Notes under the pieces: generated by a model
What the model was told of the DNA's origin: nothing
Seen by the model: only the letters and a program-made list of their open reading frames with translations
The model's database searches: none
Origin: Tenebrio molitor
Taxonomy: Eukaryota; Arthropoda; Insecta; Coleoptera; Tenebrionidae
Direction of reading: 5' to 3'
DNA length: 64,000 nucleotides
Assembly (NCBI RefSeq): GCF_963966145.1
Contig: NC_091046.1
Location: forward strand, 7,874,001 to 7,938,000
Translations under genes and position numbers: made by a program
In this document: positions 12,214 through 24,790 of the stretch, one piece after another
Layout: each line of letters opens with the position of its first letter
How positions within the stretch are numbered: position 1 is the stretch's first letter

Positions 12214-14000
12214 ATATACTATTTTATATTTGTGTAGTAAGCACTTCAAAAATTTATCGAATGTCTCTTTGAAAAACAAAATTGCTGCTAATCATGAAAA
12301 TGCATTGATTTGTACTGTTACTGTACTATACTATACTGTTGAAGAGTTCCCCAATAAATATGTAGCGTGTTTCTGATAAAAAAAACTGTTGAGCTTCATT
12401 GGGACAAACAGACAAGAGTTTTGTTCAGAAAACAATAATTCTAGCTCACCTTTTTAAGCGCTAATTGGAACAAAAACTGTCGAAAAGTATGTTTTTATAT
12501 TTTTCGTGTCGGCCAAATTACCTCGACTTTTTTGAGTAGGAGAAATATTTTGGAACGCGCGTTGCCACAACACGTATTTAACTTTTTAAACGCAAACACA
12601 AAAACAAGTGACCCACCCAACACGAGATGCTAAAAAACAACTCTGTATCAAATCCGCATTTAAAGCGATCGTTTCTTTCCATCTATTATTGTAAATTATA
12701 TCTTCTTGGCTACAAGTGCCACAAAAACCTGTTATGCGTAACACGCAATCGTCGACTTTCGCTCGTTTTTTTGTATTTATTCCACGTCTTAGATACCCGC
12801 AGTGATGATTTAGTAGTGGCACCTCTCGAACAATTTACATTCGGACAGTTGGCCCCACAAAATTCCTGCAAAACGCTTTGTCTCGATAATATTCGACGCG
12901 ATTTCCTCGCGTGCACTAAATTTTCGCCGCCCTCGGTTTTCCAGCATTTCTAATCTGGTGCAGAATCGGCCGTTATTCAAATTGCCCTCGTTACCAAAAG
13001 GAGCAGTGTAATACAAAATGTACAATCTACGATAGCGGCGATGCGGTTGTACTTTGGTGAGGCTAAATAATAAATTTTAATATTTTTATAAGCATCAAAG
13101 TAATCGACGCTGTCATGTTTAATAATTGTCGTCATCTATCAAGTGTGACGTACCTATATAAATAAGAAATTACATTATACCTACACTATACGTATAAGAT
13201 CACACTAGACTTTCTTCAACACCTGACAACAACTGCGAGCAATTTTTATATGGCCTAATATGAAGTCGCGCCATTTGCCATGTATAACACGACAAACACA
13301 ATATCAGATTGAAAATGTCGAAAGCCGCAGTTCCAGACACGCCGAATAGGTGTACCAGTTTGTCACACTTGTTCAAATACCTTTCGAAAGCGATGGAAAG
13401 ACTCTCGAAACAATAAATTCTGCAAGGGAATAAATTATGCGCGATGATGCAGACCAACGTGACACCGTTTGTAATCTCGAAGTTGACGTCATTTTAGTCG
13501 GAACCGTGGAATTTCAGTCGCACGGATTTCGGCCCAATCGATTGGCGCTCGCTTAGACGTTTTCAGCAATAATGATCGCTTTCAGCTATTCGCTTAATTA
13601 AAGTTAAATGCAAATTTCTCGTCCAACTTCATCCTAAAATTTAATGATCTTAATTATGTTTATGTTGGTGGTGTTATTATTTATAATTTTTGGCGCGTTA
13701 GTTATGCATATTTAAAAAATGAATAATCGGGGACTATCTGTCGGCCAGATTAAACAGACGCAATAATTGGTTTCAATTTAAATTTGTCGATAATACCATC
13801 GGGCAGATTGTGGTCGATCCTTTTACGGTAATGAAATATACACGGTGTGGATAAAATTGTCCATAATTATGCCAAAATAGGACCACGAACAAATGAGTAA
13901 CGGTGAATTGCAACCAGAACAAAAAATGTAACTATACAAATTTTTACACATTTTTCACAGTTGACTGCTTCTAACTCGCCCCACTAAACTCGACTCCCGA
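12214..14000. other. non-coding, nothing recognised
   Basis: Several overlapping frames on both strands at 12586-13025 have no recognisable domain. A perfect CRE palindrome lies at 13484-13491, and an initiator-like TCAGTCG lies near 13515. Neither is enough to call a promoter. Confidence 0.45.
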
Positions 14001-14060
14001 GGTTTTAGCTTGCTGCGAACGGTTTTAGCGTGATGCGAACGATTTTAGCGTGTCGCGTGG
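14001..14060. repeat. 20-bp minisatellite, three copies
   Basis: Three consecutive 20-bp units start at 14001, 14021 and 14041, each beginning GGTTTTAGC or GATTTTAGC and continuing with a TGCGAAC-like end. The first two differ at two positions, and the third is more diverged. Slippage or local duplication explains it. Confidence 0.75.
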
Positions 14061-17000
14061 AATAAAATGCATGTGTGTCCCTAAAGAAGTTTTCACTTCA
14101 AAAATAAAGATGCGTCTAAAAAAAAGAACGAGAAGAAAATAAGGAAAAGCAACAATTATCGAATCAAAAATTAAAGCAACACTTATGTTCTCCAAACTCC
14201 CAAAGTATACTTCACGTATACAAGAAAATGCAACGAATACATTTTTGTTGGGCGGTGTTATCTGATAAACATTTTTTAATGTAAACAAAATCGTTTTTCT
14301 CGCACACTATGGAACACTTCAGATGGATCTATCTATACAGAAAGGGAATTTCCTAAGCCTGGAACAATTTGCAAAAGAAAGAACATGTGTTTGTTTTTGT
14401 ACCAAAGCGTTGTTTCCTTAAAATAACAAAACTTTCTTAGGTCAATTATTACAAAGAATTGAATAATTTACAAAATTTTCGATTTAACCGTTCTAAATGA
14501 GTTCCGAATGCAAAGTGCTCAAGTACAAACTTAAACACTAGTTATAATCCTACACTTAAGTGCAAGAGTGGAATTTTTCTCTAAAATAACTAAACCTACA
14601 AAGAAGTTTGAGTTCACTTTTATAGTATCATAAATTATACAGTGTGGCTGTGTTTACCGCAACCATCATTCTTGCGGTAAAGGGGAGTTTATAAAATTTT
14701 ATGAGGTACACGTAAAGCAAAAGCACAATACCCAAAACCATGTTGTTGTAAAATTTTTGTTCGAAAAGGAGCAAAGATTTCTTTTCGTTGGAAGTTATCT
14801 TCTGGTGAATGCTTCAAGCGAGCAATAAAATTTTTAAAATAATCGATGAAACAAAATAATAACGACGGCAACAAAACAGTGTTGTTTTGTTTTCAGTAAT
14901 CCGTGCAGGTACACCCATAAAATGTAGATTTGAGGCACCCGATGGCGCTGCAGGCGCTCGTCGCATCTCCTGCATTACCGCTCGAAACGAATCCGAAACC
15001 TGTCTCAAGCCACACTTTTGTCCGAAATGCAAACCCGGCTTAAGCCACTTTAGCCTGTTGTCCGGCCCGACAATGCGGAATCCGGAATCTGCGCCTCAAT
15101 CGAACCCGAACGTGTATTTGTGTTGGGAGTCGAAACGTCGCGGCGAAAACGTCGTGTCGTGCCATTTGTCCTGGTCGAAAGTGCGTAATAAAAGCGCTAC
15201 CTCATAAATATAACGTCTCCTGCGGCAACAATCCTATTCTGGGAGGAATCCGCAGGACCTTTTGTTCGGTTTGTTTATGAAGCGTGGTGGTGTATCTCGG
15301 CGATCGCTCCGTCTCGGAGGATCAGGTGAAATTTTTTCGGAGCCAGTCGGAAAAAGCCATCTCTTCTAGACCCATCCAACGGGTATGGCATATATGTACA
15401 CCCATTTACATACCGAACAGGACGGGTGAGTAAAACGGCTGCTTCGCGACTTTTTGACCCAAATCCGCCTTCAAGAATGTTCAAATCGACATTGTGAGGC
15501 CGCCGCCGCGCATTAGCACTTTCACTTTTCGTTTGGTAAATGTCGAAAAAGTGGAAAAACGGCGATTTTCAAAAGCGGGCTAGAGGGGCCCGCCGCGGCA
15601 ACAAGTGGGCACAGGGAAGGAATTATTTCGCCATTAAATCACGACCGAACCTACCCACAACAGTCGTACCTGGGCAGGCGGTTTTTATATTGTTTTATTT
15701 CTGTATTTATTAGTGGTAGTAATTAACTGGAAAGTGTAGTAACCGTGTAGGTAGCCGTAGTCAATTTAACACGAAATATTGATTTATTATGATGATCTAC
15801 CTCGCCGATACGAGCTCCTATCTTGGAAATAATTTGAATCACGTCTTTCCCTTTGTAGTAGGCAGACGGAGGAATTTATATTTATGACTTCATTTAATAG
15901 TTTGCTCGATGCAACTCCGCTCGCCCGTCGATCCGGAATCGGCTCCTTGGGCAACAACGCCAATCAACACCACCTCTACGTCGTCATTAGCCCCGATCTC
16001 CGACCCCGACGTTCTCTTCGCCCAAAACGAACACGCCGACTCTGCCCCCAATTAAACAATCGCCATTCAACGGCCCATTTCGAATCTCGTCTCGTCTTCG
16101 CTCACCGAAACCAGATGGACGTCCGCGAGCGCTACCGCCTCACGCATTTTGATTTGTCGATTTTTATTCAGTCCACGGCGACTTCTTGGCCGAATCGTGA
16201 TCCTCCGCGGATGCGTCCTCGCCCGTAATTAATAAAATGCGACCGACGACTCGCCATGGGAACCGATGAAAATGTCAATTTGTCTTCGCCGAGTCGTCCA
16301 TCACGTCCCGCAAAGCATATAGGAAGAGTTGTTCACACAATTTGCTTGTACCTCCGCTTTTTGCTCGACCGCCTCCTCGATGGGAAATCGAATTGGCGGC
16401 GTGATGTGCAAATTCTGGGATGTCGCAATTTCCCGAGCGCCGGAGACACCGCTGGATGCGGTGGCGGATAAGAGCTCCATCCCCGTCTCTCGATTCTATT
16501 GATTTTTCCTTAATTGTGTGGAGTAGCCGAGAGGTCGAGTGTTTGACTGTAAACAAATGGAGGAAAACAACTCGAAACGTGCTCGCTTCCACGATGACAC
16601 GTCAAAATTGCCAGACATGCGTCCAGTCGAGTTTTCCTGGTCCAACGAAAAATGTCGCTTTGACAATTTTCTCGATAATCCTTTTAAGGAGAGGCGGTGC
16701 TTTCGCTTCGCGTGATAATACAAGATAAATGTGAACTAATGAACGCTGACATTTAACTCTGTTCATAATTTCGTTGTAATTTGATCGATACATTTTTTAG
16801 CGAAATGGTGCGATAACTCCCACTTGTGCTCACCAAAATTGTTCAATTCGGTCCGTTCCCAATAAATCCGATCGTGTTTTCAGATAAAAGTGGACTTTTT
16901 TATAAATTGCGTAAACGATCGTCTACACCCAGTTTCTTTAGATAATTAATGATGGCGACGTCCTGCACATTTTGACAGATCAGATTGTTCGGGACACAAT

Positions 17001-18587
17001 TCCAATTTACGAAACCGTTTCTCCAACATTTTGAAACAATGGTCTATCACACCGTCCTCCCACTTTCGAGTGTTCAAAAGCTTTCTTGAGATTTCTTCCT
17101 TGTACCGCAATTTTTCAAAAAAATTACGTTATCTGATTTTTTACGACTTAGTACATATAATGTTGCCATTTATGTTGTTCAGCTTCTCAACGTGTTGTGG
17201 TTGTTACTTTAATAATAAATAAATCACAACGTGAGGATCTTATTTTTTTGAAATTATATTTGGTGTATTGTTGGTTGCCTAACCGCACCAATTTAATATT
17301 GTACGATAGTCTTTTTGGCACTGTTTACTTTGCAAATTATGTTGTTGGAGACTATTTTGAGGTTGTTGCCGTTCGGTGGAGACTCTGCCTCCGACCGGGA
17401 GCCGTAAAACCGTCCCGTCAAGTTTTAGCATTTAAATTGGAAAAATTCTATTTGGATTATCCTTTATTAATGTGTCAAACGAGTTAAATAAATTTATGTG
17501 AGCCGCTTTGGGAGGTTTCTGCCCGTCGTAAATTTTTCATCAGTATCGACCCGTGCGAGGGCGAGCGTCTGTTCGAGGGTCGCGAACCGTAACCCCCGAC
17601 CGCCGCCTCCGCTCTGGCGACTTAATTCACGACGAAACATTAAGCGACGCTTTACGCTAACGCAACCACGCCGGCGGCGCAATATTAAAAGCGAATTCCA
17701 GAAATGACTTTTTATCGACGGCTCGTGTGCAGAAACTGCGCATTTCGAGCGGTCGCGAGCGAATAAATCCCGGCCGAGGGTTGGATTTATTATTTCACGT
17801 GTGCTTTCGCAATATCCGTAAAAGGGTTTAGCGATGATGACTTATGATAAATAGCATCGGAATCCGAGTCGAATTCGCCCGTTCGCTAATGGCTAGAATG
17901 TGGCGCATTCCGGCGGAACAGTTTTCTAAAAGCGAACGTTACTCGAATTCCAGTCGATCGAAAATTTAATCCGCGATGGTCCAGTTTCGGAAGTGGCCTC
18001 CGGTTCTCCCGGAGCATTGTCGGGTGTTATGTAAAGCAGTTCGGTCAAAGTCAACAGCATACTTAACATGCAAAAATTAAATTGCATAAATATTAATATA
18101 AATATTAAGCAATTAAGTCGTAATAAATATTAATTAAGGTAAAATTTGAGTGACACTCTTCGCCGAGATAACGCTTTGATTGCGGCGGCGCTCCGGAAAA
18201 GTTCATCGGCGGCGGTTCGGTCCTTGGAAGGTGTGTCATTTGAATAAACAGCGTTTTTACGTTGCGCTGTGTACTTTCCGTCGCTAATGGACTCCTGGAA
18301 AATTAGCGATACATGTTCCGTCAATAGTGATCGTTGCGTTATTTACGATCTCACCCTCGTCAGAGAGGCTGCCAATTCGGAACCGAACTGGAAATTAAAT
18401 ATTTATCGAGTCGGAGAAAAAACTGATTGACACACCTGTGTTGGTCCGCGACTCGCCGCAACGCAACGCCGACGGTAATTAGCGTGTGGAAGGAGCGATT
18501 AAGGCCGTTTCACCGAATCGCGCCGTAACGCAGACGTACGAATCTGAGGGTCGAGTGTTTGCGCACGTTGCACAATACACCGCCGGC
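14061..18587. other. non-coding, mixed composition
   Basis: No gene could be supported. GC-richer patches at about 14900-16500 and 17500-18600 open overlapping frames on both strands (14887-15207, 15884-16228 and others), but none shows a domain or matched splice sites. A 10-bp perfect hairpin (TTTACCGCAA / TTGCGGTAAA) sits at 14653-14681, just after a transposon-like TACAGTGTGG end whose partner was not found. Confidence 0.45.
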
Positions 18588-18725
18588 TATAAAAGTAAAA
18601 TAAACCGAATGCATTTACCCAGGTATTTGTCTTGGGTACTGCACGGTCAACATGTTCAAACAGCGCGCAACCTTCGGAGGACGAACCGCTAGCACCTAAG
18701 CAAACATAACACATAAACATTTATG
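18588..18725 (+). promoter_or_regulatory. TATA box and possible short first exon
   Basis: TATAAAAG at 18588-18595 is a canonical TATA box, placing a start near 18618. About 105 bases on, the sequence reads ATG|GTAAGAG (ATG 18723-18725), a good splice donor directly after a start codon. A transcript with a short exon ending in ATG is possible, as is an alternative untranslated exon. No initiator TCAGT lies at the expected start, and a matching acceptor cannot be identified. Confidence 0.22.
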
Positions 18726-20166
18726 GTAAGAGCTAGTAACGTTTAGCATGCTAATGACTCGAAGGAGTGAAGTGTGTAAACCGCAGTGTGGGAGGTCATA
18801 TTTTTATTTCGACACGTTTATAGCTTGTCCTGTTACACCCACTTTTTTATATTTTTAATCAATTCAATTTATCGGCGTTTTTTGTTTGTCGTATATTAAT
18901 TAAATATTTAGCGCAACTACCGACCACCATTAATTAGACTATCAGCGGAAATTACTATCCCAAACTTATTACATAAGTTGTTTTGAAATTACCACGGCTA
19001 TATTTAAAGGAAAATGGTGTATTTTCGCCTTGTATTCTATTTAAATCAGACTATGACACATTTTGTTTTTCATTTCTTTATGTGCAATCTATTTGACGGG
19101 GAATTTAAAAGGCAGCCGGCGGGGTGACCCGCGCTAAAGCGTCGTCCCCATAAATCGGCCGACGTAACGCAAGGGTTCGCTCGCCTTTTTTGCACCATAA
19201 AACGCCGTTTACGGCCGTTCAGTATTTCATCGCTTTTCGATTGATTCGATGAATGAGCGCTGAAATATTTACGAGCTTTCATAGTAAACGCGCCGCTGTA
19301 AAAATCGCCAGGCGGATGATCGACCGTGCAGCTTTTTTGTCGCTTCATTATTTCCTTTTTCTTATTTACTTTGCGCATTTCTCTCGCCGCACTCGCGGTC
19401 ATTAAGCGCGCTCGAACAGAATTGCGACAAATCGTGCTCGACTTTTTTTACCGTTCGATGCCGGTACGAGATTATTGAATGTTGCGAGAACGTTTGATGT
19501 CTCATAGAGAGTGACGAGTGGTCTTGATAAACCATTTGTCTGGAGGAAACCGTTCAGGTACCTTCCAGGTCAAGCCGATCTGAAAGCGATCTGAAACAGC
19601 CAAGGTTTTTGCGGTCGACGTTTCAGTTCCTTATTTGAGGAAAAATGGGTGGCGAAGTCGGGCCATAAAAGCCCACACGGGAAAACTGGATCTGACAATT
19701 TTATTGTAATGGAGCGACTAAAGGGTCCGCGATGGGGGACAAAGCGTCTCACAAAACGACAATTGACTCATTGTTAAAAAAAAAATTACTCAGAAAACTA
19801 TAAAGGTAAACTGACTGACTGAATTGATTCAGGTGAACCAGAATCACGTCTGAAAATCACCGACAGCAAACTCCTGTTCTGTATTGCGATTGAGCATGAT
19901 ATAATCTGAAATTAGAAAATATTTTGCAATTTGAAAAAAAAATTAAGAGTTGTCAATACAACAATACAATATTTTTTATTATTTTAATTTTGATTTGATT
20001 TGATTTTATTACTATCGAAAGGTAGACGCGGTGCCTAAAGGCGCCTAAACAATTTAAAAAAAGTAGATAGTTTTCTGGCAGCTGGTATTATTGCAATTTT
20101 AAATTTTTAGTTTAGTTTCAACGTATAGTTTCACATGACTTTGTTGCAAGTTAATTTGACCCTTAA
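18726..20166. other. non-coding, nothing recognised
   Basis: Frames at 19070-19402 (-) and 19570-19752 (-) lie in moderately GC-rich DNA and show no known domain. Confidence 0.45.
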
Positions 20167-20190
20167 ACTAACACTAACACTAACACTAAC
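20167..20190. repeat. (ACTAAC)4 microsatellite
   Basis: Four exact copies of the hexamer ACTAAC. It resembles but does not match the insect telomeric repeat (CCTAA/TTAGG), so it is called a simple repeat. Confidence 0.85.
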
Positions 20191-21166
20191 TGTTCCTCAA
20201 CCATATGTTTACTACATATTTTTGCAGTAGATTTAAGAAGTAAAGTGTAGGAATACGATATCAGCTCCAAAATACTATATTGGATTCTCTCATGGGCTGT
20301 GACCTTGGAAATATCTGCACGAAGGCGTAACCAGTGAAGGATCTGTAAATGAAAACTGAAAACGTTGACTATTTTACATGAATGTTTATGAAAGAGAGAC
20401 GACACTGACGTAACGAATAACGATGTTTTCCGGTCGGTTTGTAGCGTCTACTTAGACCGATATTCATCGTTTGCACAGATGATATGACTTATAGCCGAGC
20501 TTATAGCCCATGAGAAAATCCAACACCTATAAAAGTAGCAAATCTAAACTGGGCAAAATTTTTGGAAACGTATTCGACGTCCGTGATTATAAAAGTCATC
20601 TTCTTGAAAATAGAAGTATGTATAATAATTAATTAAAACTTAAACTTAAGTTTGGCAAATACTTTAAGCAATCATGTGAGAAATACGAAAACAGTTCTAG
20701 AATACTGTTGTCCTTCAAATAAACATTTTGGAATTTTTTTCAATTTCGTTAAAATAGGTTTTTCTAAATTAGCCAAAATGTTTGCAAAATTTTTACTGCA
20801 ATCTCTTGAAAGCTAATTTGATTTTTTTAACGTCCGTCAAAAAAAGTGCAAGTTTTTTCATTCGTAAAATATGTGATTTTTAAATCGGTCAAGAAGCTTT
20901 AAAAAAGGTGTCATAGCAGTTCATTTTTGCATGCATTTTGCTTTAAAAAAAGTGCCGTAGCGTGTCATTTTTTAAGGCAAATATAAAATTTTTCATTCAT
21001 AATTATTAGTAGTTTTTTTAACGAGTTCGTATGTAAATTGGGATTTTTTTTGGGATGAGTGGGCCAATTTAAAACGCCAGTAAAACGAGGTCCACGGGTT
21101 CATACAGGAGAAAAAAGAGTGTCGAAAAAATTGTTATCTAAATTTACGCGCGCCAAAAATATTTTG
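20191..21166. other. AT-rich, poly-A/T runs
   Basis: No gene is seen. A small imperfect hairpin (AACGATG ... CATCGTT) spans about 20419-20471. The stretch 20700-21110 has a repetitive T-rich texture, possibly decayed transposon DNA, without identifiable ends. Confidence 0.4.
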
Positions 21167-21284
21167 TATGCAACTCATTAGTAAAGTATCTTTTTTTTAC
21201 TCGGCGGATTTGCGCACTCGCTACCCTCGTGCGGCAAATTTTCCTTCTCGTAAAAAAAGTATTACTTTACTCACTTGTTGCATA
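21167..21284. mobile_element. foldback element with GC-rich core
   Basis: The outer ends TATGCAAC (21167) and GTTGCATA (ending 21284) begin imperfect arms of about 34 bp that share AGTAAAGTA and a run of T ending in TTTAC. An inner stem TTTGC.CAC / GTG..GCAAA encloses TCGCTACCCTC. The right arm, read inverted, contains GCAACAAGTG, also present in the arm of the 53.03-kb foldback. Confidence 0.6.
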
Positions 21285-24262
21285 AATAACTATTTTTTAT
21301 TTATCACATTTTATAACATTGTTAGTAAAATAAATAATATTGAGTTTTTAACCATTCTCCAAGGAAACTATGTTCTAGCACCTGGTCAAAATTTTTGCTT
21401 CATTTTTCGTTACTAGCATCCCTTCCCAAAATTTTTTAAGTGTGTGAACAGTGTGACAAATAATTCAATAAATTAAGTGAAGAAGAAACAGTTCCAGAAT
21501 ATTATCATTAACAGTAAAACTGTCCAATTTTTGACATTTCCAAAAAGTAGCATTTTACAGTTAGTCAGTTCCAGTGATTGTTAATAATATAGTAAAGTTT
21601 ATACTGGAGTATACTCCTGATTATTTCCCAAGTTTAGTAATAAAAAATAAATGAATTAATTAAGAAATCTCTTTTTTACCACTTTTTGAATTAAAATCTG
21701 TGAAAGAACCCGAGCTCTTCAGCCTTTGTCGGCTAATACCATTTTCGTCGGACTCTCTAACAAGTTCATTTGTTGCCCAACACCGTCGAGAGATATATTG
21801 TCGATAATATTTTACAACTAAAAGAGAAAGATCACATTAAACAAGTAGGTACAAAAATCAGATAACATTGACGCAAGTGTTTCTTTATGTCCGCGCTTAG
21901 AAATTACATCTAAGGTGTAGGTTTGAAACTTAATGTGTTGACATGATGTTTGTTTTTGCTGAGCTTTGACGTCGCGAAAAGGTGCTCATCCCACCACTTT
22001 TTGATTTCTGTTTTTAAACCGATTTTTTCTTTTGCCGCCGCACCCACCGCAAAATCTCCCAACGTCTTCATTAAGCTCACCACTCTGCGCACAGCGATAA
22101 TTCAAGCTTTTCGACGTTTTCCGAACAAAACGACAGCACTTCCGTTTATTGACGCCAATAAATACCAATCACGCGCTTCGTCTTTTTTTTTAAGTGACAA
22201 GAGCAACTGGAACTTTTCTTTTTTTCTACGATTAGACCAGCCCTAGCACAAGTATCGAGGAGCTGGAGTCGTTCCTTCGACTGTCGACAGATGGAAGCGG
22301 TTGCGGTCACGTGAGTTGGCCGATTACACCATGGTATTTTTCGTCCTAGCTGTACGCAAATCGTCCACGCGATGATGTCAAAACATCGCAGAGGTCCTAA
22401 TTTATTCGTCGTTGTTTTCGTAAATACCGAAGTTGCGCACAGCTGATGAGATATTTTTCACATGGCAGTCGGTCAAAGTGTTTCTATTCGGGTGCGTCTG
22501 TACTAAATTTATACTATTGAGAATGCGGCGCGATTCCACCAAATAGCCAGGTGTAGTTGTGACATGTTATGTAAAACATTTGCGTCACTGTTTTAGTCCA
22601 TGTTCATCTGTCACATACATCAAACAATAACTCTCTTGGTACTTTTCGCCATTACCCACGCCATACGCCGCGATTTCAGACGACACATGTAATTTGTAGG
22701 CGTGCGGAGACACTGCAAAAACTGAAAAATTTTATGGGTGTCTAGTCCTGACAGCTCTGTTTTGACTCACCTGGTTTATATAAATTACCACTATTATGTA
22801 GATTAACATCTTTATCTTTTTTGTTTTACTGCTCAAAGTGCCAACGTGAATTTCTGCGTGGGCTTATCTGATGCATTTTGCTCGAGTCCGCATTAAAATA
22901 GGTAGTTCTTGATTGGTGGCAGGGACGCGACCCATCCGTATCGATTTCCACCGGATCGGATTCTTCGGCGACACTTTTTCGAAACGGCGTCGGAATCGAT
23001 TCGTTGCACTCTTAAAATAATGACAAAAACCATTTTTTTACCGCGAGACACGTGTCAAAATTTCAAGATTAATGGTGGAAAGCCAACTAAAATTACATCA
23101 ATCAGGTCGCCTTATAATTATACCACGGACCACGGTGCTACTGTCCTTGTAGTATTATAGGTTATCCTCGTGTAAAAAACGCTTTAATCACTTTTTTACT
23201 TGCACAAAACACATCTGTAGGTGCGTCGGTTTCGGAACGCCCTAATGTGTTGTTGCATTTACTTGTCCGGGAAAAAAAAACGCGGCGCCGCCCATCGGTG
23301 CTATAAATTTTTTATTCGTTTTGGCTATTCCGGTCGTGATGTAAGTATAAAAATTTAATTGCCAATTACCGATGGCCCAGGGCTATTGACATATCCAAAT
23401 ATCCAACTCTTCTAAATTATCAGAGGTGGATGTTGCCACAATAGGGATAACCTTGAAATGGAGCGGTCCAAATGTGACTCCATGCGGAGTCTCTTCCTTC
23501 TAAAGAAATTTCAATATTCAATTACACTTTTGAAAAAAGTATTAGTAAAAAAATAGGTATGTAACTGTCGTATCGCTAATACAAGGTAGATTAGTAAAAG
23601 TCATAAATTTATAATAAATATTAAGATAAATATGAAGGTGGTGTTTTGTTATGATGAGAAACTTGTATATTATTTATTTTCTGTCTTAGCAAAGCTATTT
23701 GTTACAGAAACTATCCTTTTAACAAATTTTAATTAATTTCGCTGTTCACAGCTCGCTTATTAATTAAGCTATGAAATTATCTCTAGAGTTATCTCTTGTA
23801 TAATAATTATGGTTAACAATTACATCAACATTTCTCGTACGTAGCCAATTAAATTAATACGAATATAAATAAACTGATCTCAATTTTATTTTTTCAGTGG
23901 GAGGACGTTTCGTATTTCTTTAGTCATTTGAATTCTTCTGACACTAACAAAAAGCTTGACGGAGTAAATAATTTCATTTCAAAAATAAACGAACAAAGGA
24001 CGCGCTTCCAAAGCACGATTTTTTAAAATTCTGTGAAGCTGTGTTTTACTTGTATCTTATCAAATTTCGTTAGGCACGTAGTCATGACGTGCTCGTTAAG
24101 GTTAGCTATGGTTAATGAAGATTTTGCAAAGCTCATTCCAAGCTGCAGTCTTCAGTCCTGTTTTATTATTTCATCATCTTTTAATAACTTTGGTCTAAAT
24201 TAGATTTACTTCCAGCAGCACAAAAAAACTTTACAAAACCTGTCATGAAATGCGAACCAAAA
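21285..24262. other. non-coding, nothing recognised
   Basis: Overlapping frames on both strands at 21910-22246 and one at 22909-23160 are unrecognised. No repeat, splice-supported exon or RNA gene was seen. Confidence 0.45.
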
Positions 24263-24780
24263 TACGAGGATTATCTGAAAAGTTTGCTACCCGAATTAAA
24301 GGCTATACACATTTTCTTTTTAAACCCAATTTTGTTCTCCATATAATATCTCTGAACTTCAATGTCTTGATCCCACTCTGGGATTTTGATTTCTCAATGT
24401 CCTTAAAATGCCTGCAACTTTAAACTAATCAACTGCCACAAAGGAATTGCAGTATGGGAAGTCACAAGGAGCTAAATCAGGAGAACAAAATACCTGTGGC
24501 GGCAAATTGTACTCCAGTTCAGCTATTTTAGTCTTGGAGATGTCACTTGCATGAGACCTTGTACTGGTGCAAAATATTTTTTTCTTGTTGGTCCAAAACA
24601 TTCTATACTTCTCTCCCGTTATCATCTGACCCCTCAGATAATCAATAAACAACATTCCTTTTGCGTTCTAAGCGTAACTTGTAGACAAAGGTAACTTTGG
24701 CTCTTTTGGGGCGAGAATCAACATGCTTCTATTGTTTTCACCGCTTTTCTCTTTCTGTTTTCTAGTGGAAGTGGTTTGTT
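24263..24780 (-). mobile_element. truncated mariner relic, minus strand
   Basis: On the plus strand the left boundary reads TACGAGGATTATCTGAAAAG at about 24263, which fits the general form of mariner terminal repeats. Immediately inside, the minus strand encodes mariner transposase C-terminal blocks. The opposite terminal repeat was not found within the expected 1.3 kb, so the 5' part is lost or too diverged. Confidence 0.65.
24425..24740 (-). pseudogene. mariner transposase fragment
   Basis: Reading the minus strand from about 24740 there is an SRPKRAKV block. After a frame break comes LFIDYLRGQMITGEKY, and then SPDLAPCDF near the end. These correspond, in order, to the PRPKK, FIDYL..ITGEYY and SPDLAPSD blocks of mariner transposases; the Asp of the last block is the third catalytic residue and is retained. 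The HDNAP block with the second catalytic Asp is not visible between them. Frame breaks and missing N-terminal helix-turn-helix sequence make it a pseudogene. Confidence 0.65.
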
Positions 24781-24790
24781 TATTTAAAAA

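Noticed and set aside
20167..20190. Possible telomere-like repeat
   Set aside because: The unit is ACTAAC, not CCTAA/TTAGG or TCAGG, and it has only four copies.
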